Of a stretch of DNA of 64,000 nucleotides, positions 40,001-52,528 are shown in pieces. The DNA lies in assembly GCA_032173965.1 (NCBI GenBank), contig CM063283.1, positions 39,367,743 to 39,431,742 on the forward strand. Direction: 5' to 3'. Within the stretch, counting starts at the first letter, position 1, and every line of letters begins with the position of its first letter. The DNA is from Sitta carolinensis (taxonomy: Eukaryota; Chordata; Aves; Passeriformes; Sittidae). The notes beneath the pieces were generated by a model. That model saw only the letters and a program-made list of their open reading frames with translations. It was not told the DNA's origin and searched no databases. The translations under genes were made by a program, and so were the position numbers.

Positions 40001-43000
40001 TAAATTGAGAGAAAAGTCTAGGCAATATTCTACTAGGCAGTTTATTTTATGAATTCTCAGAATTGAACTGAGCCTTCAGAATTAAATGCAATTTTTTCTC
40101 TACTGAAAGTTACAATGAGTGTACTTTCTGGCTGTTCCCATGGGCACCAGAGAAAGCACTGAGCAGGAGCAAAAACTTCTGGTCCTAAGATAAGGGTTTG
40201 TGATTTTGCTGTAGTGCAGAAGAGGGGAGGATGTTCCATATGATGATCCATCTACTTTTTCAATAGACATAGAAAGCCCTGAAGCCGTAGCAGAATGTAA
40301 TGCAGGTTTAGTATTGATCTTATATCCACATGCCTGTATTGAGTAGGAGAGATTGTTGAGTTTTAGGGAGAAGGTCCTAAATTTATTTTTTTGTAATCAA
40401 AACTGTGTAATCTCCAGAGGTTCTCTAGCACCAGGTCCCTTCATATTTTTGGAATGACTTTAGAAAACTATTGCTATATGGCAATGAATTGCTCTAATAT
40501 TAAATTTGGTATAAAGTCAAGGTTGCCAACTGTGCTGTTGTTTTGTAGAATAATAATTAAAAAAAATATATATATATATATATTAGTAAGATATAAGAGA
40601 CCTGAGGCCTAAGGTGTTCCTCCTGCAAGATGTCTTCTTTGTGCTCTGACTGACTGTCTCCATCCCGCTCATAAGTTGACTCCAGATGTACTGCACAGAG
40701 ACATGCTTGAGATTCATTCGAAATTTCAGTCCTAAACCAAGTAACTTTTGCCACCCAACCCTCTGTTTATCTAATATAAGAAGAGCATGAGGGTGAAGAG
40801 TCTAGTTTGTTACATATCTGCTGAATTTTGTCACACATGGGAACTGATCTTGTGTACCTCTAAAATTAAGTAGCCAGTTGAAGTGCTAAACTTAGCAATT
40901 CTTTGATAATTAAAAGGAAAATAGAGGCAATCACAGAAAGTGGTTCAGATATTAGGTGGGATAATCATGCCAAAAATCTAGAACAAAAACTGACAATGCA
41001 GATACCATAGTTAGTTGTCTGAAGATAGGCAGGATAAATGTATTAATTCTTATATGAGAATGAACATGGAGAAAATTGTTACATTGATGTAATTTTAAAG
41101 CCCTATTAAATTATCTGAGCAGGTAGAAGAGAAAAACTTTTGCATAATGGTGAAATCAAAAGTATGTGTTCAATTTCACATTTCTGGAAACAATTAAAGA
41201 GACTCTTAGCTAATGTTTGTATCAGGGAAGAAAGAATTAAAAATGTCGATACTTTGTGTGTAATTCAGACACACTGGTTATGCTGCTCTCTTGAACTGTG
41301 CAGTTAACCTATACTCTGTCTACCCCATGGGTCATAACCTGTCATGTGAGGGAATTTCTGGGGCATTAGCTATCTTTTTAAGGGAACTGAATCCCTTCCA
41401 TTTTTTGCATGATTGCCACTTTATGAAATTCCAGCTACAAAATAGAATACAACTATGCATTCATTGCAGTTGTTTGCTTTTGGTTAGATGTTTCAATGAG
41501 TCCAGACTAAAACCTATTTCTGTGGTTAGCAAAGCTTAGCATATTTTCAAGGATTTTCAGTTTTACTAAAGTCTTCATATAAATCTGGCTGTAAATCATA
41601 TCTCTATTTATCCATCTCCTTTGCCTCTTTTAGCTTTTTATAAAACATTCTTGCATTCACTACTGAGTTAATGAATACTAAATTTAGTATGTAAGTAGTT
41701 TTGTAGAGGATTATGTTCCATATCCATACCATATTAAGAAACTGTGGTGTTTGGTTGGCTTCTAAAGCTTCTTGACAGCTGGAGCATGACAAAGAAAGCT
41801 TTTCTGTATACTTGTTCTGAATTTTTTTGGGCTTGGATTATCAAATAGCCATAAATAAGCCTTATTGACCCAGGTTATTATTTTACGTTTGCTTTCCACA
41901 TTTTACATGCTGAGTTGTGTTGTGTGTTTTTTTTCCAAAGGAATAGATCAGGGTTAGAAACTCTCTGGGTGATATTCTTAGAGCAAGTTAAGCCAGAAGG
42001 ACTTGTTTTTTTACAAATATGTATTTCAGTAGCCATCATGAATAAAATACTAGATTTTAAATTATGGACTTAATTACTTGTGCTATCATGCATACAGAAA
42101 CTAACTTGTGATAGGAACATTAGTAAAGATTAAGAGTTGGAATTTGATCTCAGTAACATGAAAAACTGTTCAAATCACAAGTTCGTGGGTTTTTTTCCTC
42201 TTTTTCAATACATATTCAACTTAAGTAATCTTTTAGAACAGTTTTCCAGTGCTTTTTTTTTAGCTGTGCTCATATAAAATAAATAAATGATTTTTCACTT
42301 GTACTATATGATCCTGTTGTTATTGATCAAAATTAGTATGACCTATTTTGCTTTATGCAGTATATGATCCTTTATTTTAGATACTGGAATTTGTCTTAGA
42401 ACCCAGATTTTCTGCTCACTAGCTTTATTTGGTAGGGTTTAATATTGTTAGCAGACATGAGCAGGGCATTTACAAAGCAGTTCTGACATATTTTTAAGTA
42501 GGCTTTAGATTATAGGAATTCATTTGATACTTTGTTTCTGCTCTCTTATTGAAGTGTATGCATTGCTATTTAATATTTGGGATTATGTTCAAACTCTTGA
42601 ACATATCAAATGCTCAAAACCATCCAGTTTCTTGTTAATGCAATAACATCCTCATCATAAGACTTTGTATTATAAGTGACTTTCCTACAGTTGCAGGCCC
42701 TTGAGGTCCATCTTTACTAAATGCAACATGACCCAATTCCTGCACTTCCAAGAAAAAGTTTCAAGCACCTCTTCTGTTTCATAAAGTGATGACATCTTCT
42801 TGCATTTATTTTGGATTTCATGGTGGGTTGGGGTCATGTTGACATGGAGACAACTGTCTGTCTTATTTTTAACTGCTTCCCAGTGGGAAACATCTGTTAA
42901 AAGCCCAATTAGAAGCTACAGAAATGCATGTGTTCTCAGAATTCTGTACTATATAGATGACATGCATAATTTCCATTTGGGAAAACTTTTGGGATTTGCA

Positions 43001-44432
43001 CCTTTTATTATTTTGTAGGAAGGAAAATGATGGATTGTCAAATCATGCTACGTGTTTTAATTTTTGATAGAAGGTGCGAATGTGTTTATACAAGGTTGCT
43101 CGACTTCTGTAAGAAAGGTTATTAATGTGAGAAATGGTTTGCTGAGGTAAACCACCTGTGTTAGACAGCAAAATTCATCACTCCAGTCTTGTTTAGTCAT
43201 GTACAAAATAGACTGTAAACATTAAAAATTCAAGGGAATTAATGTTTTCGACATAATATTTTCAGGCCATCCTAGCAGGAATGCTGGGGATTGATGATAA
43301 ATGGTTTTGATGATGTCAACACAAACAGTTTCTTTGACATGATCCAAGGTTTAGGTTGCCACACGTAAGGTACAGTTTGGTGATGTGATTGAGAGTGCTG
43401 TAACCCCGCAGAATGAGTTTACCCTCCTCCAGTTTGCAAGGCAGTAAGACCATGCTTGCAGGTAGTTGGTAAGTCACTAATAATGTAAATTTTGGCAAAT
43501 GAAAGTTCAATTTATCAGACAAATTATATGTAGTCTAATAATACAAGATTTCTATTAGGCTTTTTATTGTTTCTTTAAAATAATTTCGCTTGCCATGTTG
43601 TCACTGCATTTTAAAATATTTCATAGTTTGTCTAGCTCCCAAGTCAATCTTCTGCAGTCTCATTACATTAGTATTCATCTTGTTCTGTATATCTATTGTC
43701 CATAGTTTTAAGGAAAACAATTTAATTTTTTCCTATTTGCTAGTGAGTATTAAAAAGTGTGCTTCCCAGCACTCCTGAATTCGAATTGCAAGTCAAGCTT
43801 CTTCAAAATGGTGTTCACAGAACAGAATGCTGTTTCTAATTATCCAATATCCTTCCCTCTAGATAATACGGTGTCAGTGTTTATAGTAGCCATGTTTTTG
43901 ATGGTCAGACATTAGTATTTAATGGGGAGAAGAACTCTGAGACACATGGGATTTCCCAAAAAAGTGCAAGAGTTTTTGCAAGTAAAAATGATTTGTGGGA
44001 GAGAGTGTGGGGTATCGTTTTGACATTCTGAAGATCTGAGTTTATCAGTCTGAGTGTGACATTTGTTTGTGACCCAGTTCAACTCTGTAAGTTCCAAATT
44101 ATGAAAATGTTTGAACAACATGTTTGAATAAACATTTGGAACCTACATTTCAGTCTTCTTTCTCCCAGGGAGAAAATGCCTCACAGTAGAATGAAGATAA
44201 GGGATTTTGACAAATTTAAAGAAAAGATAAGTAGAATAGTGTCCTGAAGGAAGTTCTTCCAAAGCATATTAAGAAATGGAGACACAGACTCGGGTAGATG
44301 TATGCAAACCCTGTCGAGAGGTGGTGCAAAGGGGACAAGCAACTCTATAAAATACTATTATGACTGCATCAGAATCTCTACAGTAATCTGAATCAGAAAG
44401 AAATCATAAAAAAAACCCCAAAACAGCTAAGC

Positions 44433-44456
44433 AAAAAAAAAAAAAAAAAAAAAAAA
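44433..44456 (+). repeat. Poly(A) run, 24 A
   Basis: An uninterrupted A run about 180 bp left of the antisense CR1 at 44641. I could not tie it to a retrocopy. Confidence 0.9.
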
Positions 44457-44640
44457 CCTTGAAGAACTAGGTACATAAATAGACATAAGAATAAAGAAAA
44501 TAACCTGGAAATAAAGATAACATAAAGTAGTGAAAAATGGAAACCCTATGTTAATTAGAAATTGATAAGAAAAAATCATTAAATGTTAAGTCAATCTTGT
44601 ATTCATCTAAAAATTAGAAAATACTATCTTTCCTTTATAA

Positions 44641-44754
44641 AATCATAGAACCCTTGACTGTTAAGAGGTTGGAAGGGACCTTAAAGATCATTTTGTCCCA
44701 GCCCGCCCTGCCATGGTCAGGGGCACCTCCCACTAGACCAGGTTGCTCAAGGCC
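44641..44754 (-). mobile_element. CR1 LINE 3' end, antisense, well preserved
   Basis: The plus strand reads AATCATAGAACCCTTGACTG, GAGGTTGGAAGGGACCTTAA, AGATCATTTTGTCCCAGCCC, CCTGCCATGGTCAGGGGCAC, CACTAGACCAGGTTGCTCAA. This is the reverse complement of the CR1 3' UTR in the standard order, so the element lies on the minus strand. It is 5'-truncated to about 114 bp. It is less diverged than the ancient CR1 sequence to its right, so it inserted later, next to or into that copy. Confidence 0.93.
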
Positions 44755-44779
44755 TTAAAGAAGAGAGAAAATATAGAAT

Positions 44780-46085
44780 AGTGGAGAGAAAGCTGAAGAA
44801 TTCAGTGTTGTTCTTTCCTTCAGTCTTCCTGAGCCATCATACAGAATTATTTGACAGTAGCCAATAGAAGCATTTTAATGAGTACACAAGGTGCATGAGA
44901 AACATGAGGACATAGGGCTTATGAGGAGGTGCATGCTGAAGTATGGCTGCCTAAAAGAAAGGTCTTCAAAATAAAACAAATAAATAAAATTCAAAATTAA
45001 TGACTGGGAGCTTTCACTGAATCTTTTACATTTTAAGAACTCATGGAGGAGGTTTCTAGGATGAAAATATGTTTTTGGGCTTCAGAATAAGAAAAATAGA
45101 ACCATCTTGTCATAACCGCTCTGAGTTGAATCCTTGGAAATAGTCTAGAACAAGCATTTAATATGTACAAGAATTGAATTTACCTCTAGAGTACTTTTGA
45201 CAGGGTAACGGATCCATAGAAATCTGTAGATGTAACACACCTTTAGTTTAGTACACGCTTTCATCTTGTCCTACATGACATTCCTGTAGGCAAACTTGGG
45301 CTTCATTTCATCGTTATCCTGTGATGTATGAGAAGCAAGGAGTTGCTGTTAGTGTCCCTTCAGATTATGAGAACATGTCACATTTGTCCATCCTGGGCAG
45401 AGTATTACTTTCAGTGTTTTCATTAATGATATTGATGATAAGCTAATGTACTCTTGTAAAAGCTGCAGATAAAAATCAAGATTTTAACAATGTGTAAAGG
45501 GATTGTTGGGGATCAGCAATCAAAATTTTAGAAAATATCTTTAAAATGACAAGTTGATATTTTTTCAAGATTTGTGGAAACTCAGAAAGGAGAAATTAAA
45601 TGCCCCAAGATGAGAATACCTGGTTAATTAGGTTATAGTCAGTCAGAAATGAAACGTGAGTTAAAAATGTGATGCTGTAAAACATATGAGCAGGTTTACT
45701 GTGTGCAAAAACAATTAATCAAGTCTTTGCTTCTGAGACCATATCTAGTATGTTATGCAGTTTTGGTCATCACATTTTAAAGAACAGTTGAGAAAGCTAG
45801 AGAAAGTCCAAAAGAGAAGAGTAGGAATGATGAGGGATTTTGAAGACATGACCTGTAAAAGATATTGGTAGAATTAGTTATATTTAATTTACAAAAATGA
45901 AGACTCAAAGAAAATATGGCATCTCTATTATGCACAAATTTGTTGCAAGCAAGATGATGATACTGCTTATCTTGTCCACTTAATGAAAGAGAAGAATAAA
46001 TGTGATTAATCTACAGATTAAGTTTAAGGTAAAAAGAAAAAAAGCTTATCAGGCAGTAAAACTCTGCAATAAACCACCTGCATGT
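44780..46085 (+). pseudogene. Ancient CR1-type LINE ORF2 fragment (decayed reverse transcriptase)
   Basis: A strongly decayed sense copy of an old sauropsid CR1-type element. Landmarks in order are as follows: a TTCTTTCCTTCAGTCTTCCT-like segment near 44810; CTTTTGACAGGGTAACGGATCC at 45194-45215, resembling the DRVTGS-type RT region; a GATGTAACACACCTTTAGTT segment at 45229-45248, the place of the family's DVIYLDFSKAFDT motif; GACATTCCTGTAGGCAAACT at 45278-45297; TTCATTAATGATATTGATGA at 45419-45438, the place of the FINDLDD motif; GCAGTTTTGGTCATCACATT at 45756-45775; and an AGTCCAAAAGAGAAG core near 45806. Frameshifts and stops occur throughout, so nothing is encoded. The 3' UTR and terminal octamers are not recognisable after about 46085. 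The part from 45190 is the most secure; the left 400 bp is tentative. Homology is judged by eye. Confidence 0.7.
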
Positions 46086-47720
46086 ATTTTCTTTTCTGGA
46101 GTTTTCTTCAAATTTGCCAAATGTCTTACAAATGAATTAAGCATAATTGCTGCTCTTTATTTTCTGTAGCTGAAGTAGATGTTCTGTGAGATCTCATTTC
46201 CCATTCATTAATATGAATCCGTAACATTTATGTTTATTGTACCAGGTTTATTTAGCACTTTTGTGCCTTGGTTCCTTATGCTTAAAATAAAACAATATTC
46301 TTTCTCTATCCAGTAGTTGTGGTGAGAGTATGTGTACATGAAATATTTAGATTTCTTGGGTACTGTGACAATGGAAGCCATCTAAGTTTACACTGTAGAG
46401 TGACAGACAGCTACTCTATGCAAAGTCATTGTGAAAATGTCATTTCTTTGTCTTGTATTCTTGTTTTCTATTTCTGGGAGATCGGAAGATACGGTGGCTT
46501 CACAGAATTGTAAAGGAAGTATCTAACCTCAGTTGTGCCTCTTGGGACCCATTGGACAATTTTTGGAGAAGTTTTATTTGCATATCTCAAATCAACTCTT
46601 TGGCAAGTATGGGAAAAGTTCCCAGCTGCCAGTTTTGACAGCCACAATTCTGTCAGCTGTTAGCCTTGAAGGGGAAGGAGAAAAAAAAAAAAAAGAAAAA
46701 AGTAATGGCACTGGTATTTTTGTAGAGCTTGGATGACATTTAATATTACCTGCTGAAAATAATAAAAAAAAAAAAAAGACACAAATGTGAAGGAGAGAAA
46801 AGGGTTCCAATTCATGGAGCAGATAATAGTAATTTAGTATTTTAAAGCAACTCAATGACTATTTCATCTCAGAACAGTTCCACTTGCAGCTTGTTAAATT
46901 GAAAGTAGAAATAAGAAATTACAGGCTGAAGAAATGGGGTTAAAAATAAATCCTCAGGTGGGCCGGCAAACTGCAACTTCTTGGGGAAAAGTGGTTTAGC
47001 AAATGTCAGTTTACTGTTGCTATTTTCACAAGAAAAGGTCTGATACTGCTAAGTATTTCTCAAAAGGGAGGTTACTTTAATACAGAGGTAAAGATATATA
47101 ATAGTGACTGTACAGAATAAATAGTTTTTTAGGTGTTTGAATGATTTAGAGGGAAAACTTTATCAAGGGGAAAGATGCTGCTTCATACATTTTACTTTTA
47201 CTTGCAATATTTTGATTGTACTTCTATAAAATAAAACTGATGGTTTTTTTCAATGAAGTGTGAGGGGATTTTAGGGAGACATCTTGATGTGACTTGGCAC
47301 TGTTTGCTGGCTATTTTAGTGGGATTTGTATTTTCATTCACTGAGAGACTAGTCTTCTGAATGCCAAGCTGGTCTTACAAGAAATTTTGCTTGATTAGGA
47401 AGCATGTAATTTGACCTGAAGGTCACATTACATTTTCTCTTGTGTCGAAGTATTATGGATAATATTAATCTGTATTTGTCTTTTGTTTTCTGCTATATGT
47501 TATCATGATACATTGCCATTACAATAGCAAATAGCCTGTCAACACATTTACTGGACCGTAACCCTCTTGGGATAATCACTGAATTTTCATCAAGACTGCA
47601 ATGATTAGTGTTTCTGATTATGATAATCAAATAACTAATTAGCTATCATGTTTCAGAAAAGACATAAAACTTAAAATGTTTTCAGAATATATTAAGACAC
47701 AAGTTTTAAGATATTTCCAC

Positions 47721-47773
47721 TTGGTTTGGGTTTTGTTTGTTTGTTTGTTTTGTTTTGTTTTGTTTTGTTTTTT
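47721..47773 (+). repeat. (TTTG)n / (TTTTG)n microsatellite
   Basis: TTTG units change to TTTTG units and end in a T run, with only T and G for about 50 bases. It has the same structure as the tract at 13289-13357. Confidence 0.9.
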
Positions 47774-48254
47774 CCCTGAAAGCTTAGGACATGTAGGATG
47801 AAATGGAAGTTGCCAATTTTTACTGAAAATGAGCTGAGTGGTCTCTCACTCTGTCCTGTATTTCTGTTCCTTCCTCATAATTTTGAGCATGGTTGATAAA
47901 AAAAAACGCTGTGTAATTACTACTAAATTGTATAAGAAAAGACAATACATTTTGTTTGTGGAGTTTCTATGTTTCTTTTCCATTTTCTTTATATTTTGTG
48001 CCCTCTTTTTCAGATTTTCAGAAGTGTTAAATTCTGATTAGATATCAGTGTATATGCAGAGATAGGTCTCATCTTCACAGATTGCCTCACAGTTGTGTTG
48101 CATTGTGCCCTTCTCACCTTTATTTTCTCTTTTTGTATTTGAACACGATGAAAACTTGCAGTGGTGCTTAATTCAGATTTGCTGCCTTGAAAAGTGAGTG
48201 TCTGACTGGAATTATTTGGCTTTGGTCATCTTGGCTTCGTTTGGGGTTTCATCT

Positions 48255-48356
48255 GTTTGTTTATTTGTTTGGGGTTTTTTTTTTTTTTTTTTGGTGGTTT
48301 TGTGGTGGTTTTTTGCTTGTTTGTTTGTTTGTTTGTTTGTTTGTTTGTTTGTTTTT
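48255..48356 (+). repeat. Poly(T) plus GGTGGTTTT and (TTTG)n tract
   Basis: A T run after GGGG, then GGTGGTTTTG units, then about nine clean TTGT/TTTG units (48317-48355). A-poor and C-poor on the plus strand. One of the longest of the recurrent T/G tracts. Confidence 0.9.
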
Positions 48357-51300
48357 AATGTATTTAATGATATGTCAGAGAAGGAAGGCAATGCTGGAGT
48401 TTTGTTAAAAGGTTCATTACAGGCAATTCCAGTTCCTTGTCCTTTTCCAGAACTACTGTTGGATCCAGATACTTGTAATTGCATTGTTTTGCACACTGTC
48501 CTTCATCCGTGCTCATTTTAAATGTCACAGAGAGAGGTGGTGACATTATGCTAATTTGTAATGGATTCTAGTGTTACATTGCCCCATTTCTTTGACCTCA
48601 GCAAAGAGCACTTGCTGAGAAGAACAGAGGATGATTACCTCCCCTCTGAGCATGAACTAGCTGCTATGGCTACATGACCTTGGATTTAAAGAATAAACGC
48701 TAAAATTGCTGTGCAGAGGTTGTACAGGTTTTGTGCCTAAAACAAAGAAAGAATTTCAAAGAGAATTTTTTCTCCTCTGTGGCTGAGTTTATAGATTCTT
48801 CCCCATACAGTATATCTCTTATTCAAAAATTCCCCTGTCCGAACTGACTCACATATATTTAGGATATGCTCTTTAAGATACATGAAGCTTTTATAGGAGA
48901 ATTAGGTGAAAGACAGAGTATTGGAGTTTATTATGAGTTCATGGCTGGAATTAGACTGTACCTGTATCAAGATAAGGATCTTGCCTGAAAGATTGCTGTG
49001 GTTTGATCCTCTTGCAGCCTAAATGCAGGAATTATTGAGCTCCTGACTACAAAAAGACTCTCAAAGCAGCCCCTGAAACTATACGAATTCTGAACTGCTA
49101 GAATATAAAAAAATGGTGACAGGATCAAAGCCATAGTCCAGCCATTACTGCTCTTTTTAAAAGAGAACTGAACAGGGTCATGTGAGAGGACCCTATGAAT
49201 GATGGAATTGAAGGAAGATTTCAATCTCCCTTTGAAAACATACTGGCATTAATATGATTTTGAAGAGCATGAATAAGAAGCTCTATAGTCAAAGGACTGC
49301 TGCAGGAGCAGAATTTTTGGCCTTTTTAAAGTCAGTTACAATTACACTGGAGCTCCAAATAAGAGGTGAGTAAAGCCTGAGGACATAATTCTGAATTCAT
49401 TCTTCACCCAAAACTCCCCCTCATGCTCCATGGGAGGATAAAGGGGAGTTTTGTGTTATGCAACACTGTTTCAGTTCTTGATTCTGGTTCACAGTGAAAG
49501 ATAAACCCATTGTGCAACTTCTTAATCAAACAAAGCAAAGCAAAAGAGAAAAATTCAGTAAACAGATTAAAATTCCTTTTGGGAAAAATAATCTGTTTTC
49601 TCCAGATGTGTTCTGGTACTTTGATTTTGAAAGATTAGGTGGCTTACACTTGGTGAAAGTCAAAGGCTATTGATATCTGCCCGTGGAATAACTAATATTT
49701 TCATTTAATATTTTTGATTTTGAATCTTGACACTAATTATTTTTTCTCTTGATGACTACCAGATCGTTAATAGTAGTGAAGTGAAATCTGTAAGACTATC
49801 GATGATTTGATGGATTTAATTTTTTCCATAAGCAGAACAGGAAAAGTAAAAAAAAAAATGTGCTCTGAACAGATGCAGAATGAATGTCAGCTGTAGGTTA
49901 CTGTAGCATTTTCCTCTCCATTTTATTAATGGATTTTATTTGTTCATGAAGGAATAGACCTTGGCTTTGGTACCACTTTGAACCTCATAGGTTTTAAAAT
50001 TTCATAGTGGGTTAGATTTTTGTGGATTTAAAATGAAGGAAAGAACACTAAGCTTAATTAAAAAACCCTTAAGCTTTTCAGTCATACTGAATGTCCTCCT
50101 GTCTTCATATTTATTATCTTTTCACTCCTTGAAGCCTGCAATTGTTTGTGGTGCAAAGTTGGCAGAAAACAAAGCTTAAAAGGGCAGAGAAAGATCATTT
50201 TAATGTTCATTATATTCTTGTGTCTTATGTAGTGAAGGTGTGTGAATCACCTTTCTTCAAAATGTCACCTGCATTCTGGTCACATTCACTGTCCCAAGGT
50301 CCGAAAAAAGTATGCTCTATGTCTAAAATTAACACTTGTGTGGGTGTGAACATGTATTTGTGCAGATAATGAACTGGGATTTTTTTTTTTTGTGCGTGTG
50401 CTTAGAATATCCCTAGTTACAAGATACTAATACATTATTAAAATCTACAAAAATAAATTATATTTCTGTTAGCTTTCTTTTTCCATAAAATTCTAAACAC
50501 ATGCAAAGAAAAAATTGAACTTTTTTTTATATGTCCAATCACATCTGTAACAGCTGCTGAAATGCATCTGCTTGTGGATTGTGTGGGGTGCTTACAGTTT
50601 TATTTAGCAAGAGGTAAATTTGAACTCTGAGCTAAAATACAGCTAGTTTCCATATTTAGATAGGCAATCACTTATTTTAATCAGATCTCAGTATTACAGT
50701 GTTGAAGTTCACCTGTTTCAGAAATAAATTTCTGTGGGAACAGGCTGCACAGCAGGCTGGGATTTTTTAGCACTGTGGTAGGGAGTTAATTCTGTGGTGT
50801 AAAGATAAGTTTATAAAATTGTATGATAAAAATAGTATATTCACTACACAAAACTTTTCAGTTCTTTAGTAGAGTTAATCTATTTAGCAGCAAATGAAAT
50901 GAAATCCTTTAGTTATCAATGAATATATGTGATGTATTCTTCCTTGCATCTTATTTGGACCAAAATGGCATTTGTATTCATCTGGTTGTAAAGTTACAAA
51001 TCCTTACATTTCTTGCATTAATTTATTTTAAGCATAATATCAAGGACATCACAATAATGCAGATCTGTAGAGTTATTATCCTATTGCCATTTGAAACCTT
51101 TCATTGCATTTTCCTTCTGTGAAATAAATTTTTGGCAAGGAAATAAATGTAGGTGAGGAAGCAGCAAGGCAGATCCCATTATTGCTCAAAGTATGTTTTG
51201 ATAAGAATTTTAAAAAATACATACCCATGGCAACTTGGACAGAACAAGGGTATAAAATTCAAATACAATGGTTATGAACCATTGAAACCTGATAAACAGG

Positions 51301-51826
51301 CAGAGAATATTTGAAAAATATGATCCATACCAAAACGTTTCTGCACTCCTTCTGCTTTGTGAATAGTGATGTAAAACTCTGTCTGGTTTGAATATTGTAT
51401 GATGAAAAGATGGACAGTAATGGAATGTGAATAATCTGTAGTTGGGCTTTGAAATACAAGACTGACTTTTCTAAATGTGAGGGTTTGCTTACCATTCTCC
51501 AATTTCTTCTTTTTTTCTTCTTTTTTTTTCCCTTGGCACACTTAATATCTTGTTGGATTTTAGCTCAACTAGTCTGTTTTGCATATTGCAAATCATTTAC
51601 TAAGAACCTGCTGGGTTACTTTCAAAAATTCCTCCAGTTCTTAAATAAATCACCAACAATTCCATTGTAATTGTACATTTAATGTATTATTTGCAAACCC
51701 TTATTTTGGATGTGTAACTGAATGCTGGTTAATTTTATGTTTCTACAGTATATTGGCTGTTACATGTGCAACAAGTACACTGTTAAACTTCAGTTCTAAT
51801 TTAAGTATTGTCAAGGAGAACTAGTT

Positions 51827-51828
<2 letters not shown>

Positions 51829-51869
<41 letters not shown>
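51829..51869 (+). repeat. Poly(T) run, 41 T
   Basis: The longest pure mononucleotide run in the window. About 150 bp to its right there is an AATAAA followed by a 13-A run (52006-52034), so the segment in between is bracketed by poly(T) and poly(A). Confidence 0.95.
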
Positions 51870-52079
51870 CCTGTTTCATTATTTACTTTTAAACAGGGTA
51901 TTTTAAAATAGATCAGTTTAGATTAACTTTCCATGATATTTTTAGCTGTATTTAATTATGAACATATACCATGGAGCTAAAGTGTTCTAAATGTACTCTA
52001 ATCGGAATAAAACATGCAGTGAAAAAAAAAAAAATGTTATCATTATTTAGTATCATTATGTCTCAATTTAGTTTTAGTG

Positions 52080-52420
52080 TCACAGTTTCACAGTTAAAGG
52101 AAGACAGTTATTCTTAACATGACACATATCCCTGATCTGATCCTTATCCACTGCTGGTTGTTGCTTTCTACTGTGAACACCAACCCTCTTCACAGAGACC
52201 TGGAAGCTCTTGTCAGTGAAGACTTGGGCAATGAAAGCAGTCAGTGCCTTAGCCTTGCTTGTGCCTGCTGTCACTAAGATACCTGTGCTATTCAGTACAG
52301 TATTTTCGTTTTTCACTCTTTCACTACCTGCACCATGATAGAAATTCTTGTTGTTCTTAAGTCCGTTGCAAGTGTCAGTTTTAGGTGGGTTTTCCCTCTC
52401 CTTACAGCAGCCCTCTGTGC
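52080..52420 (-). pseudogene. CR1 LINE ORF2 internal fragment, antisense
   Basis: On the minus strand an open stretch (52080-52316) includes the residues NSTGILVTAGTSKAKALTAF followed by IAQVFTDKSFQVS. This lines up with the CR1 ORF2 linker between endonuclease and reverse transcriptase, where the family has a GxLVTxDxEKAEVLNAFFAS-like string and then VFTGK. Just upstream on the minus strand (to about 52420) a frameshifted remnant fits the preceding LATDVxxNKKxFYxY-type segment. The RT domain itself is absent, so this is a truncated, non-functional piece. It lies in inverted order to the sense CR1 3' end that starts about 110 bp to its right. Confidence 0.8.
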
Positions 52421-52528
52421 CCTAGAAGTGCTTCGAAATTACTCCTTTTGTAACTTGTTCTGATTTCATCTCTTTTAAAATGCCTTTTTCTACTTTGAAA
52501 CGATGCAGTATTGTACAACTATATATAG

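Larger units (their letters stand above)
31327..44640. other. Gene-free stretch, unique sequence and simple repeats
   Basis: About 13 kb in which I find no gene, RNA gene or intact transposon. It contains an (AAAT)n tract (31564-31589) with a poly(T) run, poly(T) tracts near 36358-36374 and 38350-38385, an (AT)n tract at about 40567-40584, a perfect stem-loop (34061-34095), a poly(A) run at 44433-44456 and a possibly conserved block near 39300-39440. Open frames are at most about 110 codons and look random. Confidence 0.55.
46086..51828. other. Gene-free stretch with simple repeats
   Basis: No gene, RNA gene or transposon recognised in about 5.7 kb. It holds two T/G-rich tracts (47721-47773 and 48255-48356), short A runs near 46681 and 46765, and an AT-rich block with homeodomain-like sites at 47500-47660. 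Frames across the T/G tract at 48.2-48.5 kb give repetitive C/L/F/V or K/T/N strings and are artefacts. Confidence 0.55.

Noticed and set aside
48187..48521. Frames with runs of C, L, F, V and (on the other strand) K, T, N, Q
   Set aside because: Direct translation of the T/G-rich microsatellite at 48255-48356.
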